From: a virus
Length of the DNA stretch: 42,568 nucleotides
Direction: 5' to 3' (one strand)
IMG/VR virus record: IMGVR_UViG_3300036766_000613
Coordinates: 1 to 42,568 of that record
Both the position numbers and the translations under genes were made by a program. A model generated the notes under the pieces. It had not been told where the DNA came from. It did no database searches and saw only the letters and a program-made list of their open reading frames with translations. Below are positions 24,801 to 32,794 of the stretch, piece after piece (the stretch's first letter is position 1; the number at the start of each line of letters is the position of its first letter).

Positions 24801-24907
24801 GTAACTGGGTCAACTCTTAACATTCTCACCTCTTGAGCGGCATCATCTGTGATTCCACCCAATACTGTGATAAAATTCTGGTCTCTTTTTAGTATTTCGT
24901 CTGCCAT
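21875..24907 (-). CDS. Large tail fibre / adhesin with collagen-like and beta repeats
   Basis: The 1010-residue Thr/Gly/Ala-rich protein starts with a KRD...MLRVDP module (residues 4-45) shared with the protein encoded at 24918. It has short collagen-like stretches (GDVGAIGATGATPT, GLSGAKGADGAGAG), a Ser/Thr-rich beta region, and a C-terminal domain with RLLGMCVLAAAGDG and RVGYALTADELYFNPSMD. It is the largest virion gene and most likely the trimeric receptor-binding fibre. Bases are A/T-rich in regular phase. The start has AAAAATATATG. Confidence 0.7.
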   Translation of the reverse strand: MADEILKRDQNFITVLGGITDDAAQEVRMLRVDPVTGRLILSITGIAVSATVDVGTTTTGAPGTDATVVNSGTTSAAIFDFTIPRGDVGAIGATGATPTIDDTSVTSNTIGIGSKVFSVLATNAWIVGDWLIIASDADVSNFMTGQITSYAGPSVTVNVVAIGGAGTFTDWNIGLSGAKGADGAGAGTVTSVSVTTANGISGSVANPTSTPAITLTLGAITPTSVAVTDFVTIGSYAQFAGIATPSTPAAGFVRFFGQDAGGITRLVQLTSSGLQLAYARDLVQRVFNPTGSTMTKGQAVYIIGQDNGFPSVNLSKSDVVATANIFGIIITEALAGGFGTVQMNGLAQNLDTSSFSAGDILYLSDSVAGALTATAPTSPSLTIEVGTVMVDNAVTGSITLDIHDQSVLSLDNLTDVTITTPLLDDFLRYNGTFWVNSPVGSSSAGPGIAFYNATPSLVAAGTNNITQILTLSKTPVVTAEQTITGTGDSASTPIPYSAWLYDTALGRTVIDGGVWTFQMWANINNAPGITTISRGVYAVLDEVGGVTGASTGAGTSRTFTASGGTPFAVAKINVGGTALTDSYLKTPQGIYRITARTSDTVVTIAVPTTYTNETTIAFSVWKLVVNSGESPDISTTTGSGNYQEINISLAVAAYTITTAHKLGAISFVTSTASRVVTVTYNGTARNTNFTTPLVTLHNNLAGLQGGTANEYYHLTSAEYTGSGTGVFARVSSPVFTTPNIGSATGSISGNAGTVTGFTAGAGVLTGPASAGVAVTLGNAEAITGVKTMSGLNVILHSSSGLTIRNPADTFKYTLTAAAIVADRTLNLPLLTGTDTLAVLDLAQTFTNKTLTAPVINAASISGIVTLLESTSIDLDPAQADQTWTGITRTGTAGATLAFGDLCYLAAADSRWELTDADSVTTSDRLLGMCVLAAAGDGSATRMLLMGNIQAASKFPAMTIGSAMYIDDTTPGALRVTIPTGADNVIRRVGYALTADELYFNPSMDSQTTVA

Positions 24908-24917
24908 ATATTTTTTA

Positions 24918-25199
24918 TTATGTAAATTGTCCTAATAAATTACCATCTTCATCTGTTCTTATTGGAACTAAAGTTACTCCGTCTACACTTGATATTCCGT
25001 AAAATGTTGGTTTATGATTTTCATCTCTTTTTACAACTGTTGCTGGTGTTGGTATCAGTGAATCTGCTATTGCTGCCACAAGAAGTCTATTTGTCGTTGG
25101 GTCAACGCGAAGCATTAAAATATCAGTTCCGGCCACATTATCAATTCCAGCCCCTACTGTTCTATGATTACCTTCTCTTTTAATGATTTCGCTTGACAT
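24918..25199 (-). CDS. Small virion protein with duplicated KRD...RVDP module
   Basis: The 93 residues consist of two related modules. The first is IIKREGNHRTVGAGI with LMLRVDPTTNRLLV (5-41). The second is VVKRDENHKPTFYGI with VPIRTDEDGNLLGQF (about 55-92). The same module begins the 1010-residue fibre encoded next. It may form an attachment collar through which the fibre binds. The relation is visible directly; the role is inferred. Confidence 0.6.
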   Translation of the reverse strand: MSSEIIKREGNHRTVGAGIDNVAGTDILMLRVDPTTNRLLVAAIADSLIPTPATVVKRDENHKPTFYGISSVDGVTLVPIRTDEDGNLLGQFT

Positions 25200-25200
25200 A

Positions 25201-25488
25201 TTATTTTTCTAAAACTACTAAATGAGCGGTAGCAGCTTCTTCAATAAAGTTTGCCGTTGTTGCTCCTGTTGGAATCACAAACAAAACCGTTGATTCTGGT
25301 GCAATGAACTCATCAAAAGCACTAGAACTCGCTGTTGCTCCCCATTTTAAGAAAATTCCTTTCAATAAAGCTGTAACAACTATATATTTAGTTGCAACAT
25401 TTAATGTAATTGCAGTTGAAGAACTGATTGATGCATCATATGTTGCTACTAATGTTGGACTCTTAACATTTGTATAGTATTTATCCAT
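25201..25488 (-). CDS. Hypothetical virion protein (95 aa)
   Basis: Ninety-five residues with alternating beta strands (TLVATYDASISSSTAITLNV, KYIVVTALLKGIFLKWG) and a final 'IEEAATAHLVVLEK'. It lies between fibre and coiled-coil genes, overlapping the latter by 8 bases. It looks like a small beta-sandwich decoration or fibre-accessory protein. No family recognised. Confidence 0.55.
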   Translation of the reverse strand: MDKYYTNVKSPTLVATYDASISSSTAITLNVATKYIVVTALLKGIFLKWGATASSSAFDEFIAPESTVLFVIPTGATTANFIEEAATAHLVVLEK

Positions 25489-26068
25489 TTTTTTGTTTCT
25501 TATTTAATAATTCTATTGCGACCTTAATTTGGCTTTGGCGGCTCTCAATAAGTGTCTTTTCTTTTTCAATCTTTTTAAGTGCTGCTTTAATTCCTTTCTG
25601 TTCATTTTCAATAATGGTTCTTTCGGTATTGATATTTCTTCTAATTTCGGCAAGTTCTCCGTGTTGTCTGGCAACTTCTCTATCCCAAGATTCACTTCTG
25701 GTGTTGAAATCAGTAAGGAGGTCTTGGAACTTTCCGTGGGCTTCCAAAACAAATCCCGTAAAGCTTGAAATAGTTTGGCAAAGTTTATGTATTTCATCGT
25801 AATTTTCATGGGTTTTAATTAATAAGTCCTTACTATCCTCAAGAATCTTCTCTATACCGTCTAACGCTTTCTTTTCTCTTTTATTTAGGTATGTACTTTC
25901 ATCTGTTTTTAATTGTGTAAGAACATTTCCAGCTTCACTGATTTTCAATCGGGTATCAGCCAATTCTTTCATTATATCCATTTTTTCTTTGTCTAATTCT
26001 TGAATGTTTAACATAAAGTTGTGCTGGGGCTTGCACCCAGTGTTGTCTCTGCACACAACTTGCGTCAT
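25481..26068 (-). CDS. Coiled-coil virion protein (195 aa)
   Basis: Nearly the entire protein is a charged coiled coil (ELADTRLKISEAGNVLTQLK, IRRNINTERTIIENEQKGIK). The start at 26068 makes a one-base TAATG overlap with the preceding gene. A downstream ATG (MLNIQELDKEK, residue 19) is a possible alternative that would drop two cysteines. A fibre stalk, scaffold-like or head-fibre role is plausible; nothing enzymatic is visible. Confidence 0.6.
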   Translation of the reverse strand: MTQVVCRDNTGCKPQHNFMLNIQELDKEKMDIMKELADTRLKISEAGNVLTQLKTDESTYLNKREKKALDGIEKILEDSKDLLIKTHENYDEIHKLCQTISSFTGFVLEAHGKFQDLLTDFNTRSESWDREVARQHGELAEIRRNINTERTIIENEQKGIKAALKKIEKEKTLIESRQSQIKVAIELLNKKQKNG

Positions 26069-26661
26069 TATGCGAGCAACTTTTCTAAATCTACTTTTTT
26101 ACTTCGCTTGTCGTGCTTAATTCCACGCTTTTCAAGCTCTGTGATAACTTCCTGTTTATCTTGGAAATTAAGCACATTATTAAGTGGAGGCATTACAACA
26201 GTTTGAGCACCTTCTGTTGATTTTACTTCAACCTTTGGAGTAAGTGAACCTAGTTTTTCTTCAACTAACTTCCTATACTCTTCAACTTTTGCCATTAGTT
26301 TGTCTGTTTCAGACATACCAGCTGGCTTCTCTTCAGCATAAAGTTCTTTTATAAACGAATTGGCAAGTTCGTCTAACCTTTGCTGACTCCAAATGGGAAC
26401 CCCAGTTGGAACACCTTTTTGGTCTACTGTCGCGGCTTCTGAGGTATTTAATACCCTTTTAGCTAAATTGCGTGACAATAGATGTCCAACGTGATAAGGA
26501 AGAATGAGAGTTTCCCCCGCTTCTATTCCCATACCACTTTTACCATTAATTGGCCGACCATCATACATACACCCCATTTCTGAAGTGAAACCAAATAACT
26601 CCGAGTTGTGAAAAGAGACAACTTTGAAATCATTTGGATTTGAAACTTGTGCGTTTTGCAT
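26068..26661 (-). CDS. Hypothetical virion protein with C-terminal HeH/LEM-like motif
   Basis: The 197-residue protein has a beta-rich first half (NDFKVVSFHNSELFGFTSEM) and a charged helical middle. The C-terminus 'DKQEVITELEKRGIKHDKRS' followed by KKVDLEKLLA is like the HeH/LEM helix-extended-loop-helix found in phage tail and head proteins. It follows a hairpin-containing gap in the capsid-to-fibre transition. Confidence 0.55.
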   Translation of the reverse strand: MQNAQVSNPNDFKVVSFHNSELFGFTSEMGCMYDGRPINGKSGMGIEAGETLILPYHVGHLLSRNLAKRVLNTSEAATVDQKGVPTGVPIWSQQRLDELANSFIKELYAEEKPAGMSETDKLMAKVEEYRKLVEEKLGSLTPKVEVKSTEGAQTVVMPPLNNVLNFQDKQEVITELEKRGIKHDKRSKKVDLEKLLA

Positions 26662-26709
26662 AAAGTTTTTATCCTACTTACTAATAATCAGGGCTTCGTC
26701 CTTCCCTGT

Positions 26710-26755
26710 ACAGAAACTAAATGTTCTGTGTCCGACTCTTCGCGTCGCCGAAGAG
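26710..26755 (-). other. Two hairpins in the gap after a virion gene
   Basis: ACAGAA (26710-26715) pairs with TTCTGT (26724-26729), and CTCTTCG (26736-26742) pairs with CGAAGAG (26749-26755). They lie in the 107-base gap between two leftward virion genes. No U-run follows, so they are more likely processing, stability or translation-modulating elements than terminators. Confidence 0.45.
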
Positions 26756-26768
26756 CCAAGACAAAACA

Positions 26769-27470
26769 CTAGCGAATAAAGTAACGTACGAGTGCACCTT
26801 GGTCAGCACCAGCATTAGCAACAATAGCATATCCAAGAGATTGTTCATCAAAATCTCCCTTAGCTGTTGTACCAACTTGAACTTGACCAACAACATCGTC
26901 TCCTGTTACAAAACTTTGACCTACAACAAGAGTGAAGTTACCTACTACACAACGCCCATCACCATTTGTCAGCAACCAACCATAATCACCGGCTGAAGCG
27001 ACAACTTGGTTTGAACCTTGAGCCATTTGTACTTTTGAAGTTACAGCGGCTGGGTCCACTTGTGACATATTCATGATAGTTATATCAGAATCTACCACAG
27101 AAAGCGCGGTTGCAAGAGCTGTCTCAGGATAAAGTGTCAACACTGTTGCACTATTTGTCCTGATTTTGAAAGTCTGACCTACACCAGTACCATCATCAAC
27201 AACTCCAATACCATCTTCAAATGCACCGACAGTAAATGCAGAACCTGCATCAGTAAGATACACAATTCTGTTTTGACCATCTATACTTGAAGACCAAGTG
27301 TCCGCAGAAACTACTGCAATAGGGACGCAAACGTCACTATTTACAGCGGCCACGCGAAACTTTACAAACTGCCATTCACGTCCATCGGGAGTAGAAGCTC
27401 GTTGTCCAAGCTTAAACTCACCTCTTTGCGTTATGGTCTGATAAACACTTTGAAACGAAATCTGATTCAT
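26769..27470 (-). CDS. Virion structural protein (233 aa)
   Basis: A beta-rich 233-residue protein starting MNQISFQSVYQTITQRGEFK, then LGQRASTPDGREWQFVKFRV, with ATG in AAATATATG context. The pattern 'G-x-R-x-x-x-x-DGREW' is common to small virion proteins encoded near capsids in environmental phages. It may be a capsid cement or head-completion protein. No catalytic motif. Confidence 0.6.
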   Translation of the reverse strand: MNQISFQSVYQTITQRGEFKLGQRASTPDGREWQFVKFRVAAVNSDVCVPIAVVSADTWSSSIDGQNRIVYLTDAGSAFTVGAFEDGIGVVDDGTGVGQTFKIRTNSATVLTLYPETALATALSVVDSDITIMNMSQVDPAAVTSKVQMAQGSNQVVASAGDYGWLLTNGDGRCVVGNFTLVVGQSFVTGDDVVGQVQVGTTAKGDFDEQSLGYAIVANAGADQGALVRYFIR

Positions 27471-27511
27471 ATATTTATTTCAGGTTTTCGGCTCTTAACC
27501 TAGACCCGTTC

Positions 27512-27526
27512 TGAGGCATCGCCTCA
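27512..27526 (-). other. Short hairpin in intergenic gap
   Basis: TGAGGC (27512-27517), ATC, GCCTCA (27521-27526) form a perfect six-base stem with a three-base loop in the 69-base gap between two virion genes. No U-run follows leftward. A role in mRNA stability or stoichiometry is possible. Confidence 0.4.
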
Positions 27527-27539
27527 TTAATTAATAATA

Positions 27540-28505
27540 CTAAGTAGCTGCAATTATCGCAAATCCTTGATTTGCAGTATTTACAACTGGCATCGTAACA
27601 AACAAATTAGTATACACATCTGTCCAGTCTGTAGCACCATAAACCATACAATCTTGTAGGAATATAGTTCCATTTCCTGTTGCAGACAACTTCATCGCTA
27701 TCGTCATTGCCGTAGAACTTGCAAGAATAGGATTTATAAATGAACAACCCTTAAAAATCAAAGAACGTTCATTACAATTTCCTGTATCTGCCTTCACAAA
27801 CAATGGTCCAGCATTATCATTGAATGTTGGAAACAAACAATTAACAAACTGGTTTCTTGGACAAGTGCCTGTAAGTTCAAGATTTGCACTAGCTGCACTT
27901 CTTGTAAAGGTATCTACTCCAATAGTACAACCTACAAACAAATTCTCTTCACCTGCTGTTAACACCAAAGCTCTCCAAGCTGTATCATTTCCAGCTGTGT
28001 CATTTGTTGACCCTTGAATATGACAACCTTCAAAATAGTTACGAGAACCAGTTACATTAAACATAACATTCATATCTTCCGATGTAGCAAATGTAATGTT
28101 CTTAAATATACAACCATTCTCTGAAAGTGTAAAACAAGGGGAAACAACCGCAGAACTGAAATTCATACCTGCTCTTGGGGCAAATGGAACAGGAGCCGCA
28201 TTACCAACTAAGTGGGTAAATCTCTTTGCCCAAACAATTGCTGCACCCTCTGTTGTTCTACCCGTACCGCCTGTTGGTGTAATTAACACCACATCATTTT
28301 GCCCACTAACTGCAACGCTATAAGCTTTAGCGACAGTTGCGAAAGCATCATTTTGTGCTGTTCCACCATTAGCAGTATCACTTCCAGCTGTTGGGTCAAC
28401 GTAAATTACATTGCCAACGTATGGAAGTCCTAACATGCCAGCAAGGTCTTGGGGCAAAATCTTTGCTCCGTAACGTAATGCTGGGACATAATCTCGTAGT
28501 AACAT
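27540..28505 (-). CDS. Right-handed beta-helix virion protein
   Basis: The 321-residue protein contains NVIYVDPTAGSDTANGGTAQ, DAFATVAKAYSVAV and short coils with a repeated hydrophobic/Cys rhythm (CFTLSENGCIFKNITF, YFEGCHIQGS, NLFVGCTIGV, NQFVNCLFPT, LIFKGCSFINP). Together these mark a parallel beta-helix of the pectate-lyase/DUF1565 type. Next to the capsid gene, it is likely a head-decoration or fibre-like surface protein, possibly carbohydrate-binding. Catalytic residues cannot be assigned. Confidence 0.7.
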   Translation of the reverse strand: MLLRDYVPALRYGAKILPQDLAGMLGLPYVGNVIYVDPTAGSDTANGGTAQNDAFATVAKAYSVAVSGQNDVVLITPTGGTGRTTEGAAIVWAKRFTHLVGNAAPVPFAPRAGMNFSSAVVSPCFTLSENGCIFKNITFATSEDMNVMFNVTGSRNYFEGCHIQGSTNDTAGNDTAWRALVLTAGEENLFVGCTIGVDTFTRSAASANLELTGTCPRNQFVNCLFPTFNDNAGPLFVKADTGNCNERSLIFKGCSFINPILASSTAMTIAMKLSATGNGTIFLQDCMVYGATDWTDVYTNLFVTMPVVNTANQGFAIIAAT

Positions 28506-28572
28506 ATAATTTTTTTCTCTCTGATGTAGTCTTGAAACTCACCGTAAAGAGTAATTATAAAACCTAATAATA

Positions 28573-28728
28573 CTAATCCACATCATGTGGAGGGGTGACA
28601 CTTCCACCTCCCACCACTTCTTCTGAAGGAGCAACAGGAACAGATTCCTCAACTACTGCCTCTTTAACTTCTTCCACTGGAGTTTCAGCTACTGCTTCAA
28701 CTTCAGGTTCTACTATTTCATCGGGCAT
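28573..28728 (-). CDS. Small acidic protein next to the capsid gene (51 aa)
   Basis: MPDEIVEPEVEAVAETPVEE continues with Glu/Val/Pro-rich sequence and ends GGGSVTPPHDVD. It is highly acidic with low complexity. The frame is complete and lies between the capsid gene and a decoration gene, with an A/T-rich start context. It may be a disordered virion or assembly factor. Function unknown. Confidence 0.55.
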   Translation of the reverse strand: MPDEIVEPEVEAVAETPVEEVKEAVVEESVPVAPSEEVVGGGSVTPPHDVD

Positions 28729-28751
28729 AGAATTAAAGATTAACTAATAAT

Positions 28752-29810
28752 TTAGGAAGCCCCTGCTAGCTGCCCTTGTAACCTACATGCCGTAGCACAG
28801 AAGTTACCTGCATAAATCAAGTAACCAACCTTTGTAAGCTGGTCAACTGGACTCATCATTTTTCTAAACTGAAAACCTCTCGTTGACTTAACATTTCCGG
28901 GTACTCCACTTGGAACAGCATCAGATGTTTTCTTGAAGTTAGCTGTCATGATATTTTCATCTTGATAGTTAAATCCAACGAAACCGAATCCTTTACTATT
29001 AACAAGGAAGAACTTACCGCTTGGGACTTGTTCGTCCTTTGCAATAGGCATTCCACGAAAAGCCAAATAAACGAAACCTTGCTGTGCTCCCAAACCCGGA
29101 GTAGCTGGTACTCCTCCCCAAGCATTCATTCTAGGATAACCTGAGGTTGAAAAGTTTGCTTTAACAGTAGGAGTCAAAAGAGACTCATATGTTGACCAAA
29201 TTGACTTGGTTGTGAAAGCGAGGTCTGGACTATCTACACCAATTGTTACAGCATCACTAGCTGTAGCAAGTTTAGCAAGAGTTAAAGTTCCTGTTGCGGC
29301 AAGATAATATCCTGACCAAACTGGATAAGTTGCACGTGCTAGACCTCCGTAAGAAGCAAATAATGTTGAATCACTTGCTGCATTATTAAGAGAATCCCAA
29401 TCATTACCTGTTCCGTTACCGGTATACAAGTTTTGAGCCATAAGATTCATAAGAGATTGGCCTTGTGAATCAAACTCTGTATCAAGAAGATTAACAATTT
29501 GTTCATCTCCCATATTTACAGTTGTTTCTGCAATAGCAACTACAACTGGTTTATTGGCAGCTTTCAAATTGAATTCTGCTTGCACACGAACATTCTGGCG
29601 GTCTGTATCTAGTTTGTCAGCAATTCCCATGTTACCACCGTTTGTGGTGTCTTGGTACTTGATAGCAAACTTATAGGAGGTACCACTTGTCCACTCCTTT
29701 GGTGTTTGAAGAAAAGTCATAAGACCCGGTGTACCAGTGGTAACTTGGTCAAAAACTTTCTTCAAGATGTACTCACGAGTTGTCGTGGTTACTGCTTGGT
29801 TAAAAATCAT
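28752..29810 (-). CDS. Major capsid protein
   Basis: The 352-residue protein begins with a helical arm (MIFNQAVTTTTREYILKKVF), then beta and helix blocks (GTSYKFAIKYQDTTNGGNMG, QAEFNLKAANKPVVVAIAET), 'EQIVNLLDTEFDSQGQSLMN', 'ATGTLTLAKLATA' and the C-terminal RGFQFRKMMSP. Size, the long N-arm and the adjacent scaffold-like and portal genes identify it as the HK97-type capsid subunit. Assignment rests mainly on position and overall pattern. The scaffold-like gene is three bases upstream. Confidence 0.75.
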   Translation of the reverse strand: MIFNQAVTTTTREYILKKVFDQVTTGTPGLMTFLQTPKEWTSGTSYKFAIKYQDTTNGGNMGIADKLDTDRQNVRVQAEFNLKAANKPVVVAIAETTVNMGDEQIVNLLDTEFDSQGQSLMNLMAQNLYTGNGTGNDWDSLNNAASDSTLFASYGGLARATYPVWSGYYLAATGTLTLAKLATASDAVTIGVDSPDLAFTTKSIWSTYESLLTPTVKANFSTSGYPRMNAWGGVPATPGLGAQQGFVYLAFRGMPIAKDEQVPSGKFFLVNSKGFGFVGFNYQDENIMTANFKKTSDAVPSGVPGNVKSTRGFQFRKMMSPVDQLTKVGYLIYAGNFCATACRLQGQLAGAS

Positions 29811-29813
29811 AAA

Positions 29814-30506
29814 TTATTTCAAACTACGCAAAAATTCTACTGCATTCCCAAAATCGCTTGGGTTTGGACTTGTACCTGTCGCACCGGGTTTAATACTAAC
29901 CGGGTCTGTTCGCTTTTGGATATTATCAGCAGTTACTTTTTGTGCCTTTTTAATATCCTCAGATATGTCTTTCATATTCTGATAAGCAAGTTTTAGGTCT
30001 CTAAATCCATATTTATTAGCATGTAAGAACAAAGCGTTTTCATTGAGTGTCGCATCAGTTGCTTTGAGTTCACTGAGTTGTCCTACAACCATGTCCTCAA
30101 TCTTCTTTTGCGCATCAACACGTGCCTGTTCTGTTGCCTCTAAATCACCCTTTACCTCTTCCTTAGCTATGGCTATTAGCTCAGCATAAGTTTTTGGTTG
30201 CCATTCTGGGTCTTCATAAACCTTTGGCGTAGGTTTATTATCTGGTAATATCTCAGTCTTTTTAGCAAGTTCCTGAGATTTGCGGGTATAGTCTGGCATG
30301 AATTTTTCTTTCCATTCCTGACTAAGTGTCGCCGCGTCTACCTTTCTACCATCAGGAAGTTCAAATAACTCCACCTCTGGCTCAGCGGGTTTCGCTGGTT
30401 CCTCTTTTTCGGCTGGAACTTCCGGTTTCGCTGGTTCACTTGGTGCATCAACTGGCACATTACCATTATCTGCACTGGGAGCCGCATCTACTTTTTCATC
30501 TTCCAT
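29814..30506 (-). CDS. Capsid scaffold-like protein
   Basis: With the ATG at 30506 (MEDEKVDAAPSADNG, A/T-rich context) it has 230 residues. The N-terminus is Pro/Glu/Ala-rich and disordered (PAKPEVPAEKEEPAKPAEPE), the middle has charged helices (TYAELIAIAKEEVKGDLEAT), and the C-terminus is short (FGNAVEFLRSLK). These are the usual traits of phage scaffolds, and it lies between portal and capsid genes. An upstream in-frame ATG at 30569 would add 21 residues of unlike composition. Confidence 0.72.
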   Translation of the reverse strand: MEDEKVDAAPSADNGNVPVDAPSEPAKPEVPAEKEEPAKPAEPEVELFELPDGRKVDAATLSQEWKEKFMPDYTRKSQELAKKTEILPDNKPTPKVYEDPEWQPKTYAELIAIAKEEVKGDLEATEQARVDAQKKIEDMVVGQLSELKATDATLNENALFLHANKYGFRDLKLAYQNMKDISEDIKKAQKVTADNIQKRTDPVSIKPGATGTSPNPSDFGNAVEFLRSLK

Positions 30507-30620
30507 AAGTTTATTGACTGATTTGCTTTCGCTTGGTCTAAAGACTGCGACAACAAAACTTGGTCTCAATTATGTTATTAAGAAGAAGTTTAACGACATT
30601 CTACAAGTCATATTTAATTA

Positions 30621-30746
30621 TTAAAGTCCTTTCTTTTTCGCATAACTGTACGCTATTGCTAGTTTCTGTTTTTGTGGACGATTCTCATTAGCCATAATAT
30701 GCATCTTACGGGATATGAACTTTTCTTTTTCACTTTGCTTTTTCAT
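30621..30746 (-). CDS. Small basic protein overlapping the portal gene end (41 aa)
   Basis: MKKQSEKEKFISRKMHIMAN continues ENRPQKQKLAIAYSYAKKKG and L. It overlaps the portal stop by 17 bases. The motif 'RPQKQKLAIAYSYA' matches a small conserved protein found beside portals in many environmental phages (usually K-S-R-K-Q-A-I-A-I-A-L-S). Function unknown, possibly an RNA- or DNA-associated virion part. Confidence 0.65.
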   Translation of the reverse strand: MKKQSEKEKFISRKMHIMANENRPQKQKLAIAYSYAKKKGL

Positions 30747-32787
30747 TACCTTTATTTTTAGCTGCTATCTCTGCTAACGACTGCGACTTTTCAGCCATTG
30801 TTTGTCCATGTTCTTGTCCTTGTTTTTTGAGTCCAAATTCACTCTTCTTACTTTCATTTTCTGCAATCTTTTCAGCTATTAAAATAGCAGGGTCAGCTTT
30901 AATCTCTATTTGAGCAAGTAATTGTTCTTGGGCATCGGGTGGTAAATCAGCGTAATTTATTGTAACATTTGGTGGTTTCTTTTCAGTCTGTGGAGGTTGT
31001 AATTTAGCAATTTCTTCTGGTGTAAGTCCAACCGCTACAACTGGATTTATTTTGAAAGCTATGGCATTTTTAGCAAGGTCCTTAGCATTATCATAATTCT
31101 CTCTTTCTAAATAATCAGTAAGTCCTAAAGCTCCTTTTTCAAAATCATTTTGAGCTTGCTCAAACTTAAACTCATCATCTACTGGCAAACTCTTACCAGC
31201 TATAATCTTTACTTCAGAACCAGTCTCAAAATCATCTTGTATAAGCTCTATAACCTCTCTGGCTCCTTCTTTTCCCATCCACTTAGCATAATGATACTCA
31301 GTGTATCGTGTCTTAGCCATCTGCATTCCCCAATCAAATATCTCCTTAGCAACATAATCCCCAACTTGAATAAGTTCATTCAAACGAAGATATGACTGCT
31401 GAATAAGTGCTAATCGTCCGGCTTTTGTTTCTTGACCCTCACGTTCACCTCTAAAAGCAGAAGAAGCAGCCATGATATTGTCAATCTCAGAACGAGAATC
31501 AATCATGTCATCAAAAACCATCTGTGGAAGTCCATTTGCTGTTTCACGTGTAACGCCATCTTTGACACCTTTACCCCAAATTATTCCACGTGTTTCCCAA
31601 CGAATTCTTTGAGCATCAGATTTACCCATAACTGAAGCATCAACCTTTACAATACCGTTGACTAGCTCACAGTTTTCGTCAATGTCCATTTTTCGCTTAT
31701 CTATTCCCTTCTGCAATTGAGCAGAAAGGGTAATCATATCAGTCCTACCTATTGGAGTATTCTCATTATTGAAAATTGTAGCAATTATGTATGGCTTTCT
31801 TGGGTTGTCAAAGTAATTGAAATAATACGACTTATATTTCTGGTCTTGACTCAGTGAAGTCGGCTCTCCTTCTGCTGGTGCAATAGGAGGTTGTTCACCT
31901 TCTACTGATTCAACGTTGGGAGAAGCCGCTACTTTTCTTTGGTCTTGTTCAAGTTTTGCCCGTTGTAACAACTGCCTACGAGCATCACCTTCTAAACCCT
32001 TATCTCCGGTCAACTGTGATTCCTCTTCTTCTGTTATCAAGATACCGTCCCAGTCCCAATATGGGTTCTTAATCGTATCTAAAATTATAGTGTCCAACTT
32101 AAAAATAACATATTCATTGTTAATCCAAGCTTCCTTGTATTTTACATCTGGATTCTTTATGTAAAGATTCTTCTCCCCTTCATCACCAACAAAACCATAT
32201 CTTTCCATTAATTCATCTTTCTTCTTAGGAAAACGTTCTATAACAGCACAAAGATTGTCCTTTATTTCCTCAATTGCAAACTCTGAGTCCTGTTCTTTAC
32301 GGGCATATTTAGCCACTCTTACTTTTCTTGGGTCTACTGCACGATAGTCAAAATCATTTATAATTGGATTCCAAAATGCCTTAATAACCATCAAACGAGC
32401 AAAATACAAATTCCTATAAGCCATTCGGGTTGTCTCTTTAACATTCAAATCAAGATATTTCTTTCTAAAAAAAGATTCAAGCTTACGTGCAAACTCTTGT
32501 GCTGTCTCACCATCTCTACTTGGTAAAATGTTTACACCGGGTGGATTAGCTATAAGTGAATTAATAACAGATTCCATATTCACAAAAATTCTGTTTGCTT
32601 GAACAGTGTATTTTAATCTTGGTGCAGGAATATGTTGTAACCAATCTGCTTTATTGGCGTATATTGCTGTATTTTGTTTATAAGTTTGTTCAACTATTTC
32701 CCAGAGTTCTTTAGAAGAATCCCAACGATTCTCAACAAGTTGAGCTTTTGCTGTATCATCTAAAGTTGTTATATCAATTTTACTCAT
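30730..32787 (-). CDS. Portal protein
   Basis: The 685-residue protein includes NRIFVNMESVINSLIANPPG, 'YRAVDPRKVRVAKYA', 'IATIFNNENTPIGRTDMITL', 'KRKMDIDENCELVNGIVKVD' and 'EREGQETKAGRLALIQQSYL', the core order of tailed-phage portals of this size. A Gln/Lys-rich helical tail ends it. It forms the 12-subunit ring for packaging and ejection. A terminator-like hairpin lies only 8 bases before the ATG, so expression may depend on read-through. A parS-like sequence falls inside the gene at 31540-31555. Confidence 0.85.
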   Translation of the reverse strand: MSKIDITTLDDTAKAQLVENRWDSSKELWEIVEQTYKQNTAIYANKADWLQHIPAPRLKYTVQANRIFVNMESVINSLIANPPGVNILPSRDGETAQEFARKLESFFRKKYLDLNVKETTRMAYRNLYFARLMVIKAFWNPIINDFDYRAVDPRKVRVAKYARKEQDSEFAIEEIKDNLCAVIERFPKKKDELMERYGFVGDEGEKNLYIKNPDVKYKEAWINNEYVIFKLDTIILDTIKNPYWDWDGILITEEEESQLTGDKGLEGDARRQLLQRAKLEQDQRKVAASPNVESVEGEQPPIAPAEGEPTSLSQDQKYKSYYFNYFDNPRKPYIIATIFNNENTPIGRTDMITLSAQLQKGIDKRKMDIDENCELVNGIVKVDASVMGKSDAQRIRWETRGIIWGKGVKDGVTRETANGLPQMVFDDMIDSRSEIDNIMAASSAFRGEREGQETKAGRLALIQQSYLRLNELIQVGDYVAKEIFDWGMQMAKTRYTEYHYAKWMGKEGAREVIELIQDDFETGSEVKIIAGKSLPVDDEFKFEQAQNDFEKGALGLTDYLERENYDNAKDLAKNAIAFKINPVVAVGLTPEEIAKLQPPQTEKKPPNVTINYADLPPDAQEQLLAQIEIKADPAILIAEKIAENESKKSEFGLKKQGQEHGQTMAEKSQSLAEIAAKNKGNEKAK
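31540..31555. promoter_or_regulatory. Third parS-like site, inside the portal gene
   Basis: TGTTTCACGTGTAACG differs from the parS consensus at two of 16 positions. It lies in the coding sequence of the portal gene, far from parB, so it may be a distal nucleation site or chance. The single-site evidence is weaker than at 7456-7501. Confidence 0.45.
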
Positions 32788-32794
32788 ATTTTAT

